DNA of 64,000 nucleotides from Coenobita brevimanus (GCA_032717465.1 CM064666.1:5756028-5820027), one strand, 5' to 3'. Counted from the first letter of the stretch, positions 33,502 to 44,240 are shown. Program-made: numbers and translations. Notes: generated by a model from the letters alone, not told the origin.

Positions 33502-33635
33502 CTAAATTCTCATACATGGAAAAGATCTTGAATGTGAACAAATCTGGCCGTCCCAGTAAGGCGGGGTTGGAGAAGGCTGTCTTGATGAGCTGATAGTCTG
33601 ACACCACCACCATTACTCTGCTGCCCAGCCGTACT
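33502..33635 (-). CDS. Cytochrome P450 internal exon (CYP2-clan-like)
   Basis: The minus-strand exon is 134 bases, bounded by an acceptor (CTTCAG at 33636-33641) and a donor (GTAAAG from 33501). It reads VRLGSRVMVVVSDYQLIK then AFSNPALLGRPDLFTFKIFS and ends MYENLG in phase 1. This is the P450 segment from the second beta strand through helix B and its GRP motif, which in CYP2-clan genes is commonly followed by an intron at this point. P450s are membrane-bound haem monooxygenases. No haem-binding or helix-I exon was found in the window, so the gene is partial here: intact elsewhere, or a pseudogene. The element-rich surroundings favour a duplicated, possibly dead, locus. Confidence 0.65.
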
Positions 33636-34060
33636 CTGAAGTACAAAGGGATGTACTGTTTATTAACCAAACCGAACCAAACTTAATTGAGCATAACATA
33701 GCCTATCTTAACCTAACCTAACCTAATCTAAAATAATTTAACCCAGCCTAACCTATCCACCACCATTATGCTGCCCAGCCTTAATCTGTAACACCAGCAG
33801 AACCATTATTTGTTAACCGAACTGAATAGAACCGAACCTAACATAACCTGTACTGACCTAAACTATTTAAACATAACCTGACTTAATCTAACCTACGCAC
33901 CACCACTCCCGTGCTGCCCAACCGCAGTCTGAAACACCAAGGGAACAAGTGAACAACAATCAGTTAACCCAAAATAGAACCAAACCTAGTCTAACCTAAC
34001 TTAATGTAACCAAACACAACCTCCCTATCCACTACCACCAGTAAAACTCCTTTGTCGGTG
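33603..34060 (-). repeat. Tandem repeat (about 145 bp) containing the P450 splice acceptor and exon start
   Basis: Units end at about 33635, 33785 and 33928 (minus-strand exon starts), with periods near 150 and 143 bases; a more decayed unit follows to about 34060. Each unit joins TTAGG/CCTAA-rich intron-like DNA to an acceptor (CTTCAG, TTACAG, TTTCAG) and about 30 exon bases reading LRLGSIMVV or LRLGSTGVVV. The second and third units return to intron-like sequence straight after the GTGGTG block. A related string without a usable acceptor lies at 34471-34494. Confidence 0.7.
33706..33731. repeat. Short interstitial CCTAA run
   Basis: Three to four head-to-tail CCTAA units. This is the arthropod telomere motif, but here it is part of the 145-bp repeat units and lacks a long array. 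Confidence 0.7.
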
Positions 34061-34583
34061 AGGTACTAGTGAGTTCATCCAGATCTGAAAACATTGAAGT
34101 TTAGCCTTGTACCACGAGGATGCCTGGAGTATATTGGTGGCTATCTACCTACCAAGTTTCATGCCTTTATGACAAACTGTCTTGTCTGTGGCCCTCTTTT
34201 GAAGATTTTCGATATGCTGCACTTGGCGAGTGTCATGTGCCTCGTGCACCGCCAGGGTGTGACGAAACCTGTCAAAAACAGATCTAAAGAATGGGCCTAT
34301 CATATGGTGCAAACCACGCACTGATTGCCTCTATGGTTGCTGAGATATAAGCTTCTCAAAAGTGCTACAGTCTGGCCTGGTCGAGCCAGGCCGAGCTGGG
34401 TTGGGCGGGGCCAGGTTGGGCCACTCATATGTGAGAAAATGCCACTGCTTCACGAGACGCCCTCGCTCATAATCACCATGCTGCACAACCACAGTGTAAA
34501 ATATTAGTGATTCCATCATTTGATTACTGAACTTAATAGACACTGAAGCTAACCTACTATAGTCTGAACTAACTTGGCCTGTC
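34061..34583. other. Intergenic DNA, nothing firm
   Basis: Contains the decayed P450-like exon start at 34471-34494 and a GGGC/GGCC-rich patch at 34380-34420. No gene recognised. Confidence 0.4.
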
Positions 34584-34587
34584 TGAA

Positions 34588-35499
34588 CCCTTCGTGGGCA
34601 AATGGGGTCCCTGCGGACCCCAGCATGTTTTTAAAATGTTGCCATTAAGCCATTTTTTACTTTCACAGCCTGGCCTCTCATGACTTTTATTGTAGATGGT
34701 TATTTCATATCCTCATAAAATTTGAGCAAAAATTTTTGCACGATTAAGGAGTGACATTGCATTAAATGTGAGTGCGGTCCGCCAGGACCCAACCTGGCCT
34801 TTTGTGTGACTAATTTTTTTTTTATAAATTTTTTTCAGATATTTCAGATTATAAGCATCAGGACAATGTCAATACCAGTAGCAAATTTTTATGCCTCAAT
34901 GGCGGTGGCAGAAGGTGACCAAGAAGAAAATTATTCAGATGGTGATTTATCTGTATCCGACGCTGATGATTATGAAGTGCTTTGGTAAACGATTGGACAG
35001 TGAAATTAGTGTGAGTAGTATTGATTCTCCTGTGAGTGCTGATGATAATTCTGAAAATGCAAGTGGTGGCAGTAATACAGAAGATGCTCACCAAGGTATA
35101 AAACAAGAAATTGTCTTACCAAATTTGAACATTATAGGGATCGTTTTATTTTATGATCATGCTAATTTACTTTACACATGAACTTGTTATTATTTTGAGA
35201 ACCTGTTCCAAGAATACTGACAATCAGATATTCAAATAAGTGTAGAATCAGTATTTCCACACTCAAACTTTAATGAAATTGCGATAAAATATTTTTTTTT
35301 TAATAATAATAAAAAAACAAAAAAAACAAAAAGGGACACTTGGTGGGTTGGTTCCACGTGCCGTGTCCTGGGCAACATATGTACAAAGTTTAGTAGATAT
35401 AACTTTATGAATATGGCAGAAATACACCATTAATGTTTGGGGTCCGCCGGGACCCCATTGGCCTTCCGTGTAATTTGGTAACCCCTGGCCCACAAAGGA
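34588..35499 (+). mobile_element. PB-C copy 2: complete piggyBac-like MITE, 912 bp
   Basis: Left end CCCTTCGTGGGCAAATGGGG, preceded by TGAA (34584-34587, one change from TTAA). The right end, inverted, is TCCTTTGTGGGCCAGGGG, followed by TTAA (35500-35503). Internally there is a T-rich run with TTTTCAG and a short acidic frame (34866-34988, EGDQEENYSDGDLSVSDADD) that resembles the acidic start of piggyBac transposases, then continues frame-shifted to about 35181. No catalytic domain. GTCCGCCAGGACC and GGGGTCCGCCGGGACCCC near the ends can fold into hairpins. Confidence 0.8.
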
Positions 35500-35536
35500 T
35501 TAACCCAACTTATTTAAACCTAACCTAACCTAGCCA

Positions 35537-36220
35537 TGTAATGCCACAAGAGTCATAACATGGGAGAGTCATGTAAGTTAAGGCTTTAGTACGTAAGCTA
35601 TACATTTGGAAGTGTTTACCCTAATCCATTCTAGGCTTAAGGTATAGAAACATGCTTGTACCTTGTAGTTAATACATGTTCTTTTTATTATTTCTGTAGC
35701 TGTAAGATCATAAATCTCATTTATGCTGTGCTAGTCCTTAAGAATATTTGTACATGTTGTAGGTGAAGCTTTGCTGGAGGCATACGTGGAGTATTTGAGT
35801 GGCGTATCGTCTGTACTCATTTTCTATTAAATCAGATCTGATGCAATCATAGTAAAGTCATAATGTTGTCGATTAACATGCTTATAGAAGAAATAATATC
35901 GTATAGAGGGGGAAAGCCGTTAAAAATTTTAGTTAGCTAGTACCCGAGGACATGACGTAATAGTTGGGTAATGTATTCCTCCGCCAAGAGGATGCTAGCA
36001 ACCGCTGTTGATTCAATTTATGACTCTTTGTGTGGGATAATTAGAATAACTAATTTTCCCTGTCAGATCGAGAATAAAGAAAATTAATATCTGCATCCGT
36101 TCAGAATCAAAAGTTTAGAATTGAGACCCTCATATGGGGTAAAGCAAAAGTACCCTACACGTCATCCAAGTCGCTTAGTTTCCCGTGTAGAAGAGTAAGA
36201 AGGGGTGTTAGCCAACTCCT
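35537..36220 (+). repeat. LTR-2 5' LTR, first part
   Basis: Matches 62406-63090 with by-eye around 25 differences. Interrupted after ..AGCCAACTCCT by LINE-A copy 2. Confidence 0.92.
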
Positions 36221-36594
36221 GGGACTTTGATGAATGGTTGCGGAGAGAACGGATGTGTGCTGAACTCTCCTCCAGTTTCTAGGGCTGCCCCACCGGCAAT
36301 AGTTTTGCACTTTCCCTGATCAAAGTTAGGTTAGCTAGCGTTCACATTCCTCCATACCCTTATTAGAGATATAGTAGGTGTCTCTATCTGTTTACTGAGA
36401 TTGCCTTTGCTTACTCACCTCTGGAGTGTACCCCCCACTGATCGCTCTGGGGTGTGAGTTATACACGGGCGCGTCCTCCCGAGAGTGGTTTGAGAGGGTA
36501 ATCTCAGGCTAGGTGTGTCTTTCCCAGGTACCTTGTCCCTTGCTTGTTTTTCTCCTTCTTCCCACTTCCCCCTCACGGGGGAAGTTGTTGCTAT

Positions 36595-37956
36595 GACAGA
36601 CGCCCCTGCTGCCTCCCCCCCTTCAGGGGGGGAGGTGGTCCTGACAATATTAGGCATGACACGACTGACCACCCCCAGAATGACGGACGCCAGACTCGAG
36701 CTCCACTTGACATCCCTGTAGCTAATGCGACCTACGTTATCCTTCATGCGCTAGGTTCCACTCCCCTGTCCAGTCTCAATCCCTTCCTTATCAAGAAGGT
36801 GATTGACCACTGTGCGGGAGAAGTCGAACAAGTTAAAAAACTTGCTAATGGAGATCTCCTGGTCAAAACTGTAAACTCGGCACAAGTAAAGGATTTGTTG
36901 AAACTGCGCAAATTCCATTGTTACGATGTCGAAGCCAAAATCCCAGTCTCCATGAATTCTTGCAAGGGTGTTGTCACTTGCAGGGATCTCATGGTGATGA
37001 GCGAGGACGAGATCGTAAGTGAATTGGCGCAGCAAGATGTCATCGAGGCTAAATTCATAACTCGCTACTCGGAAGGCATAAGGACGAAGACAGCAACTAT
37101 CATCTTGACATTTGCCAAATCTTCTCTTCCTAGTGATATCAAAGTTGGTTATGAAATTATTCACGTTCGGCCGTACATCCCTAACCCTTTGCGTTGCCTG
37201 AAATGCCAGCTGTATGGGCATGGTACAAAGACTTGTCGGGCTTCCCAGCCAGTGTGCGGCAAGTGTGCAAGCCAGGGTCATGATGCGGAAAGTTGCACAT
37301 CAGAGACAGTACGTTGCTTTCACTGCATTGGTACTCTCTCCACTTCCTCTAGGGATTGTCCCAAGTGGAAGGAGGAGAAGGAAGTCTGCACAGTGAAGGC
37401 AACTGAGGGTATTTCCTACTACGAAGCTAGGAAAAAGGTTAAGGAGTTGCATGCAACTCCCACGCCAAATAGGTCCTATGCTTCGGCGGTAATGTCCCGT
37501 CCTGTGATGTGCTCTGTCGAGACGCAGACTGACCCTGTCTTTCTCCCTCCTGCCGCTCGCAGTACATCTCCATCTCGACCTCCTGTCCATTCCAACTCTC
37601 TCACTGACATCCCTAAGGCATCAACTTACTCTCAGGCTGCTGCTGCCTCTCCATCAGTACGGCCTAAAACTAAGCCTGACAAGCCTACTAAAAATAACAT
37701 GACCACCCTCACGAAACAGTCACGTCCTCATGTCCTTCCGGTTCCTACTCCAGCGAGGGAGAGAAAGGTTAGCTCTTCCTCGGGGGAGGCTGGGAACCTA
37801 GTTATTGATGATAATATGGAGGTTTTCATCAACAAGCACCGGGATAGGTCTCTGGTAGTCGCCGCCTACTGGCGGGCGACAAAAAAAGACAAAGCACACT
37901 GGCCCCCAACGAAAATCTTAAACCGTTGCTTTCACTGTATTACAGTGGAATTGTAG
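36595..37956 (+). CDS. LINE-A ORF1 (gag-like, three Cys/His knuckles)
   Basis: A long open frame covers 36706-37956. It has an N-terminal domain (ATYVILHALGSTPLSSLNPF, KLANGDLLVKT, DLMVMSEDEIVSELA), then VRPYIPNPLRCLKCQLYGHG, and knuckles CLKCQLYGHGTKTC, CGKCASQGHDAESC and CFHCIGTLSTSSRDC (the last atypical), followed by a Ser/Pro/Thr-rich tail. Such proteins bind LINE RNA. The start is unresolved: the ATG at 36595 (MTDAPAASP, conserved in copy 1) is in a different frame from the domain, and no ATG lies upstream in the domain frame. Either an indel hit this copy or the start is non-AUG. The downstream stop overlaps the opening of ORF2. Confidence 0.85.
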   Translation, partial: DRRPCCLPPFRGGGGPDNIRHDTTDHPQNDGRQTRAPLDIPVANATYVILHALGSTPLSSLNPFLIKKVIDHCAGEVEQVKKLANGDLLVKTVNSAQVKDLLKLRKFHCYDVEAKIPVSMNSCKGVVTCRDLMVMSEDEIVSELAQQDVIEAKFITRYSEGIRTKTATIILTFAKSSLPSDIKVGYEIIHVRPYIPNPLRCLKCQLYGHGTKTCRASQPVCGKCASQGHDAESCTSETVRCFHCIGTLSTSSRDCPKWKEEKEVCTVKATEGISYYEARKKVKELHATPTPNRSYASAVMSRPVMCSVETQTDPVFLPPAARSTSPSRPPVHSNSLTDIPKASTYSQAAAASPSVRPKTKPDKPTKNNMTTLTKQSRPHVLPVPTPARERKVSSSSGEAGNLVIDDNMEVFINKHRDRSLVVAAYWRATKKDKAHWPPTKILNRCFHCITVEL

Positions 37957-40900
37957 AGGTATTGGGAATAAGTTACAAGATATAGCAATCTTGCTTTCTA
38001 TACACAGGCCAGACGTTATTTGTTTACAGGAGATGCGCCTGGAGGATCATCCTGATCCTCCACAGTTCAAACACTACCACTCGTACAGAAGATATGAAGG
38101 TCACGGAGTTGCCATTTACACACAGAAATCACACCCACAAACGGAAGTGATTCTAAATTCTACTCTGGAAGCTGTCGCGTGCAGAGTAAAATTTAATAAC
38201 ACGTATCTGTCTATTTGCTCTCTGTACTGTCCTCCACATGGCCCCATTGATAGTGATGCTTTAAATTCACTAGTGGAACATCTGCCTGGAAATAAGTTAG
38301 TGTTGGGCGATTTTAACGCCCATCACTATCAATGGGGTAGCTTGAGGATTGATGGTCGTGGGGAGCAAGTAGCCGACCTAATACTACAGTCCAACCTCTG
38401 TCTTCTGAACGATGGTAGAGCGACTCGTGTAGATGATCGTACTGGTAACTTTTCGGTCATTGACTTATCTTTGGCCTCCCCTGGTATACATCAAGATCTC
38501 TCATGGGATCCTTACGACGACTCCTTGGGAAGTGATCATTTACCCATCTGTCTTTCTTATACACGTGACATCATTTTGGACCCTCCACCTCCATAATTTA
38601 ACTATAAGAAAGCAGATTGGGGATCCTTCTCAAGGATCGCCAATTTAGATATATCTGGGGAGACCATAGATGTTAAGGTCGAAAATATAACCCAATCCAT
38701 ATTACACGCAGCTGAGGCTGCTATTCCCAAGACTTCTACAGTTCATGCGAAGCATAGAGCACATTGGTGGACGCCGGGTTGCCGACAAGCATTAAGAAAA
38801 CGCAATAGGAGATACAGGATTTTTGATAGTCAGCCCAATGAGAAAAATTTTATTGCATACAAACAGCACGGGCTGAGGCAAGGAGAATAATAAGAAGGGC
38901 CAAACGTGACTCCTGGCGGTCCTTTGTGTCCACGGTGACTCGTACGACACCATTACGTAAAGTCTGGTCCACCATAAGAATATTAAATAATAAAGGCCCA
39001 TATTTCCCCATTACCACCTTGCAAGTAAATAATAACATCTATGACGAGCCCGTGGACGTTGCTAACATCCTCGCCAGGAGTTTTTCTCATGTAAGTAGCT
39101 CAGCCAATTATGACCCGCGTTTCCAACATCATAAACGCACGGCTGAGCTACAGATATTAGACTTTGCCACAGAAGACGTAAACTCCCCGTACAACCAAGA
39201 GTTTATGCTAGATGAACTGCTCCTTGCCCTTAAATCCTGTAAAGACACTAGCCCTGGACCAGACACCATCACGTACGGTATGATCCAGCATCTTAATCAG
39301 GACAACCTGATTAAGATGTTAGCATTGTACAATGAGATTTGGGCGTCTCGAACGTTCCCAAACTCATGGCACTTTGCGCACGTCATACCGATTCCCAAAG
39401 AGGCTGGTCGTCTTATGAATCCCACTTCATTTCGTCCTATTGTGTTGACTTCTTGTCTATGTAAGGTCATGGAACGTATGGTTAACAATAGGCTTCTTTT
39501 TGTTTTAGAGTCGAAGAATTTGTTAAATGATCAACAATGTGGCTTCCGTAAATACAGAAGTTCACTAGATCATTTAATGAGTTTGGAGCATTGTATTTCA
39601 GAGGCGTTTGCCAATAAAGAATTCATGATAGGGGTGTTCCTGGACATCCATAAAGCCTATGACATGACCTGGCGACACGGTATATTAATGAAGCTCTATG
39701 CATATGGTTTAAGAGGAAATTTGCCTGTTTTTATTTCAAATTTCTTAAGGGACAGAACTTTCTCTGTCAAATTGCCCCGTAACGTAACATCGGATATATT
39801 TATCCAGGAAAACGGGGTGCCACAGGGAAGAGTGCTTAGTCCTACTTTATTTAGTATTATGATCAATGATATTCTGTCATCAGCTCCCATCCCGAGGAAT
39901 CTTAAATACTCACTCTACGCTGACGATTGTGCAATATGGCACTCTTCCCGTAATGCACAATTTTCGGCTGGGCGGATTCAAGCAGCCCTTGACTCCGTCC
40001 ACCAATGGGCCTTGCAGTGGGGATTTAAGTTTTCCGTACGTAAGTGTGCATAGTTTTCACTAATCGTAACGTACCTAATTTGTGCTTAACTTGGATAATC
40101 AGGCGGTACCTTTTCAAAATTCTGTAAAATTTTTAGGAATACATTTTGATCGTAGAATGAATTTTAAACTTCACGTTAATACTTTGCTTGCTCGTTGTGA
40201 TAAACCGTTAAATGTCCTCAAGTACCTAGCGGGTACTACCTGGGGTGCCGACAGAAAATCTTTATTAATGGTGTATAAGTCCCTTATTCGATCAAAGCTA
40301 GACTATGGCGCACAGGTGTATGGCTCGGCATCTGATGCCACGCTGAAAGGATTGGATGTGTTACAGAATAAATGCTTGCGAATGTGTCTTGGAGCTGTCC
40401 GGTGTACCCGTGTGGCTCGTATGGAAGTGGAGGCGAATGTGCCTCCCCTCAGTATTCGGCGTGACCACCTGGCCTTGTCCTATGGCATAAGGACGTTAAG
40501 GAAAAGTAATATCGGCAATGTGGCCTGTACCCCCCTGCGTCAATACCACCACCTTCTGCGGGTGCGCTGCCACTTGCCGCCGCTCCACTTACTGACTCAG
40601 GAGCTTGATGTGGACCCCAGTGATTGTGACAAGTTGGTGCTTAAAAATATAGCGCCTTGGGAGCCACCCGACTTTACAGTCGATGTTACATGGCTCCCAG
40701 CACCAAAGGCCAAGGCGCTGGAGGTGGAGGTCCACCACTTGTTTCGTAACATCATTGTTCGTCACTTGGGGTGCCATCAATTGTACACCGACGGCTCCAA
40801 GTCGAGTGAATGTGTGGGTGCAAGTGTGTGGTCGACTGAATGTGCCCTCAGGTATCGGTTGCCGACTCATACATCTGTGTTTACTTCAGAACTTTTTGCT

Positions 40901-41596
40901 ATTGACAAAGCCATAGACTATGCTCTCAATTCTAGACATGACTCATTTGTCATATTTTCAGATTCAAAATCAGCCCTTCAGGCAATTACATCTTGCACTA
41001 CGGACTCTCATGAGATCCAGGGCCGCATCGTTAATAAGTTGCATTCATGCAACAAGTCATTCACGCTGATCTGGGTGCCTGGTCATTGTCGTATCTACGG
41101 CAATGAGCAGGCTGACTTACTTGCAAAGTCGGCTGTAGAGCTCGAGGAGACTTGGGACGTTCCTCGTGATCTAAGGTCGAGTCTATCTCTCGGAAAGAAA
41201 TCAATAAATCTTCTGTGGCAAGGTCAGTGGACCATACTAAATATTCCAACTTGTAAGCCGTACCTGGGCGACTGGGACACTGCCAACCGTCCCAGTCGCC
41301 TAGAAGAAAAAGTGTTGGCACGGTTACGGCTTAATGCCACCATTGTAACCCACATAAAACCATATATGAAAAGACGCTTCCCACGGCACTGTGACATCTG
41401 TAATGCGGTGTTATGTATTAGTTATATCATCCTGCGCTGTCGGCGATTTATTCGTGAACGCGCTTCACTTATAAATTACTGCGGCGCAGTAGACGTCCCC
41501 TTCACCCTTTCCACCATCCTGGGTGATGGGGACATTGTTATGACTGATAAATTGATGGCTTTCTTGAGAGAGACCGGACTGATCAAAGTGATGTGA
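37921..41596 (+). pseudogene. LINE-A ORF2: endonuclease, RT, RNase H (copy 2)
   Basis: Endonuclease (from LQWNCRG at about 37945): VICLQE, LVLGDFNAHHYQWG and GSDHLPICLSY. A TAA at about 38594 replaces a Lys codon seen in copy 1, and an indel near 38870 precedes the RT frame (38926-40053). RT has FLDIHKAYDMTW, ENGVPQGRVLSPTLF and SLYADDCAIWH, so the catalytic Asp pair is kept. A frameshift near 40050 leads to the frame 40082-41596. RNase H carries LYTDGSKS, FTSELFAIDKAI, IFSDSKSAL and WVPGHCRIYGNEQAD, all five catalytic residues. The terminal CDICNAVLCIS...C motif ends at the stop before 41597. No AUG precedes the endonuclease in its frame. Confidence 0.93.
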
Positions 41597-41659
41597 CTTT
41601 TTTACTGCGTGGTTATGGTTTTTATGAACAGTAAATATGTATATATTGTAATATTAATT

Positions 41660-42130
41660 AGGGTTGACAGTTGACATATTTTAAATAGTTCCTCCTCCCA
41701 CCGATCTATTTCTAATATAGATGTCCCCTACATTAATCAAAGTTCCTCGCCTGACAGTCACCAGATGATGAGTGCAAGTGTGCAATATAGGAAGGTATTG
41801 GGCACTTGCAGTCGATGGTGGTCTGCTGGGCGAGGTTCTTCACTTTTTGTACAAATTATGTAAATACATTATATTATCTTGCTTAAGTTATTCTAATTAG
41901 GGACGACAGCTGACGTATATGGAAATGTTCCTGACTCATCTGGTTCCCTTTCATATATTGATGTCCCCTATATTAGGTTGTGCCTCGACTGACAGTCACC
42001 AGGTGATGAGTGCAGGTATGTAATGTAGAAAGGCATTACATATCTGCAGTCGATGATGTTCTGTTAGTCGAGGTATTTTTACCATTAGTGTAGGTCTAGC
42101 TATTTGTCTCTGTAGGATTTAGTATAGGTT
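41660..42130 (+). repeat. LINE-A 3' UTR tandem units, 240-bp period
   Basis: Unit 1 starts at GTTGACAG (41663), unit 2 at GACGACAG (41903). Both contain GATGTCCCCTA, CTGACAGTCACCAG, TGATGAGTGCA and GCAGTCGATG. The units are clearly diverged but collinear. The same pair occurs in the other copies. Confidence 0.92.
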
Positions 42131-42317
42131 AGCGATTTGTCTGTTAGGTGATTAGTTTTAGGGTCTTTAGATTAGTTTGTCTTTATAATATAAGGTATAA
42201 AAAATAAAAAACCAAGAAAAAATAAAAAAAAAAAAATACAAAAAAAAAATAAATAAGATTAAAATTATTATATATATATGTACGTTTGCATGAAAGTGTG
42301 TCTGTATGTATGCATGG

Positions 42318-42319
<2 letters not shown>

Positions 42320-42376
<57 letters not shown>

Positions 42377-42388
42377 TGTTTATATGTT

Positions 42389-42470
<82 letters not shown>
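42320..42470 (+). repeat. (TG)n and (TA)n tracts inside the LINE-A 3' UTR
   Basis: (TG)n at about 42320-42375, (TA)n at 42391-42427 and again at 42436-42470, directly before the terminal hairpin. Order and flanking island (GCATGGAAG) match copies 1 and 3. Confidence 0.93.
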
Positions 42471-42472
<2 letters not shown>

Positions 42473-42473
<1 letters not shown>

Positions 42474-42517
42474 GGCCTTAATAACCAGGGGCTTCGGCCC
42501 CAATGGTTGATAGGCCG
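42473..42517 (+). promoter_or_regulatory. LINE-A 3'-terminal hairpin (copy 2)
   Basis: CGGCCT pairs with AGGCCG, AACC with GGTT, and GGGGC with GCCCC around a TTCG loop, a very stable C(UUCG)G tetraloop in RNA. Four bases later the poly(A) begins. It likely marks the RNA end for the element's RT (inference). Confidence 0.8.
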
Positions 42518-42540
42518 GGGAAAAAAAAAAAAAAAAAAAA

Positions 42541-43694
42541 CTCCTGGCTCACTCTCAGTTTTTTCTCCGTGCCACGTACAGGTGATTTTCATTACTATGT
42601 TTTCTTCCCTTCCGCCCTGTTCATACTGGCGCTGTGAAAGTTCAGTGATATTATGTGTGCCGTTGTGACCTAAACTGTAGTGTAACTGACTCTCAGTTTT
42701 ATCTCCGTGCCACGTAAAGATGCTATGAAAACGCTGCTTCAAAAACTCCCTCTAACCGCCATATTGTAACTGTCCTAGCAAAGTTCGTTAGGATTTACAT
42801 TGTGCACTCAACATTTACACAAAACACAGTGATTAGTTCTTTTGATTATGTAATTGTTTAGTAAATTTATCTTGTGAAAGGAGAATAGTCGTGATTTTTT
42901 TCTTTTGGTATATAGTGTATCAGGTGAGCTCGGAGAGCACCCTAAGTCCCCAAGGCAAACTCCCTTGCCTGATGTGCTCGGAGAAAGCCCTATATGCCCA
43001 CGAGTGTGGGTTACCAATTCGTCCAGGATGTTAAGTTTCACTGATGTTGGGGAGGAGTGAGATCTAAGGAGTAATAACATTTGTTGGCTAACTGAGGTAT
43101 ATGTGCCTGTATAAAATTCGTTGTGGAGAAAATTCTGTGTATTGTGAATAAATAAAATGTTAAATGATTGAAAAATCTAGAGTTCTATCAAAAAGTAAAG
43201 TTTCATTTCTTAGAGAAAAAATCAATTTAAGTTGTCTTTTATTAGTAAATTGAATAGTATAATGTAATGTGATTTAAAGAAAGGAGAGATATTAGTAAAT
43301 TAAGAATTTTGAAAAGTTTATTGAGTTTCACTGTCATTCCTCTCTTATATCTCTCAAATCCTGTATAACTTCTTCTCATAACCCTCGTGCGTTGGTGGGA
43401 ATTATTTTCGACCCCTATGCTGAATCAGTTTTGGGAGTATAAAGTTCTGTTATTGCATTGTCATGCTACCCAAAGTTGTTATTGTTACGCTTCCTAAAAA
43501 TTCTCTTATTGTTACGTTACTCATGATCAAGCTACCAAATTTCTTTCCTATTAGTAATTATTCAGAATGGCAAATTTTCCTTGTGTGTGATATTTGACAG
43601 AGAGAATTAAATTAATTCTGAATAATCTCGGATCCCAACCGATTCCACAGTTAGTCCAACAATATCAGGATAAGGGTCGAACGAACCCTAGGGA
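42541..43694 (+). repeat. LTR-2 5' LTR, second part (3' boundary inferred)
   Basis: 42541-43195 matches 63092-63756 of the 3' LTR, including the twice-present string CTCTCAGTTTT(A/T)TCTCCGTGCC. Beyond that the 3' LTR is cut by the MITE, so the LTR end can only be inferred. GGGATACA at 43692-43697 followed by ATTGTGGTGCTCGTTG is a candidate end plus primer-binding site, parallel to TGACA/ATTGGCGACC in LTR-1. Confidence 0.7.
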
Positions 43695-43772
43695 TACAAT
43701 TGTGGTGCTCGTTGTAAGTCAGCCTCAAACAACAACATCCAATAAAAGGGATTGGGCATCACCTAATGGTGA

Positions 43773-43777
43773 CAGCA
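43773..43777. repeat. LTR-1 target-site duplication (left)
   Basis: CAGCA, repeated at 56196-56200 after the 3' LTR. The surrounding LTR-2 leader repeats continue across the insertion. Confidence 0.9.
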
Positions 43778-44240
43778 TGTCACGAGTCGGTTAGTGACAT
43801 TGGCTTTTGTGGGAAACCGCGAACTCAAGTGGAATCCCAGTTTATCGTTCAGTTAACCGCTCATTCGGACGGAAGCTTTGTCAAATCAATTTTTCATTGT
43901 CATACGTGATCGTCTTTGTGTGAGACATTAGCGCTTCCGCTGAGCAATTTGTTTTGGGGGCGTTTCGCTCACTCGACCGTTAGAAAAATGCGGCCTAGTG
44001 CTCCGCTTTTCTTTCCCACGACTTATTGAGTCAAGTGTTTGTTGTGACGGAGAGAGGTACTGTGCTCCAGAAGTGTGAGAGGAGAGGTCAGCAGCACCCA
44101 GACTCCACAAGACTACAGTTCTCCAGTGCTCCCACCCTTCTTTGGGTGATACACAGCATTCATTGACCAGTATTTCTTTTCTTTTTCCTAGTTTTAAGAG
44201 ATTAGTTAAGGTGTTTTTCCTAGGCATAAGAATTTAGCTC
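43778..44240 (+). repeat. LTR-1 5' LTR, part 1
   Basis: Matches 55188-55650 with about ten differences by eye. Ends at TTTAGCTCTTG where the CR1-like LINE enters. Confidence 0.93.

Larger units (their letters stand above)
36221..42540 (+). mobile_element. LINE-A copy 2: full-length I-like LINE in the LTR-2 5' LTR
   Basis: Starts GGGACTTT, as copy 1 does, and ends with hairpin plus a 20-base poly(A) (42521-42540). The LTR string AACTCCTGG is present at both edges (before 36223 and after 42538), giving a target duplication of about 8 bases whose edges blur into GGG and poly(A). About 6.3 kb: 5' UTR, ORF1, ORF2, duplicated 3' UTR, internal microsatellites, hairpin, tail. The RT active site is intact (YADD), but one nonsense codon and two or more frameshifts break ORF2. 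Confidence 0.95.

Noticed and set aside
33706..33731. Telomere or interstitial telomeric array (CCTAA)
   Set aside because: Only three or four units, embedded in a 145-bp tandem repeat tied to a P450 exon edge.
34866..35181. Acidic frames as a host gene
   Set aside because: They lie wholly inside the PB-C element between its terminal repeats and fit an eroded transposase N-terminus better.
43594..43794. 66-codon frame as a gag start of LTR-2
   Set aside because: It spans the putative LTR end, primer-binding region and the junction with LTR-1, and has no domain. Its last codons are LTR-1 sequence.
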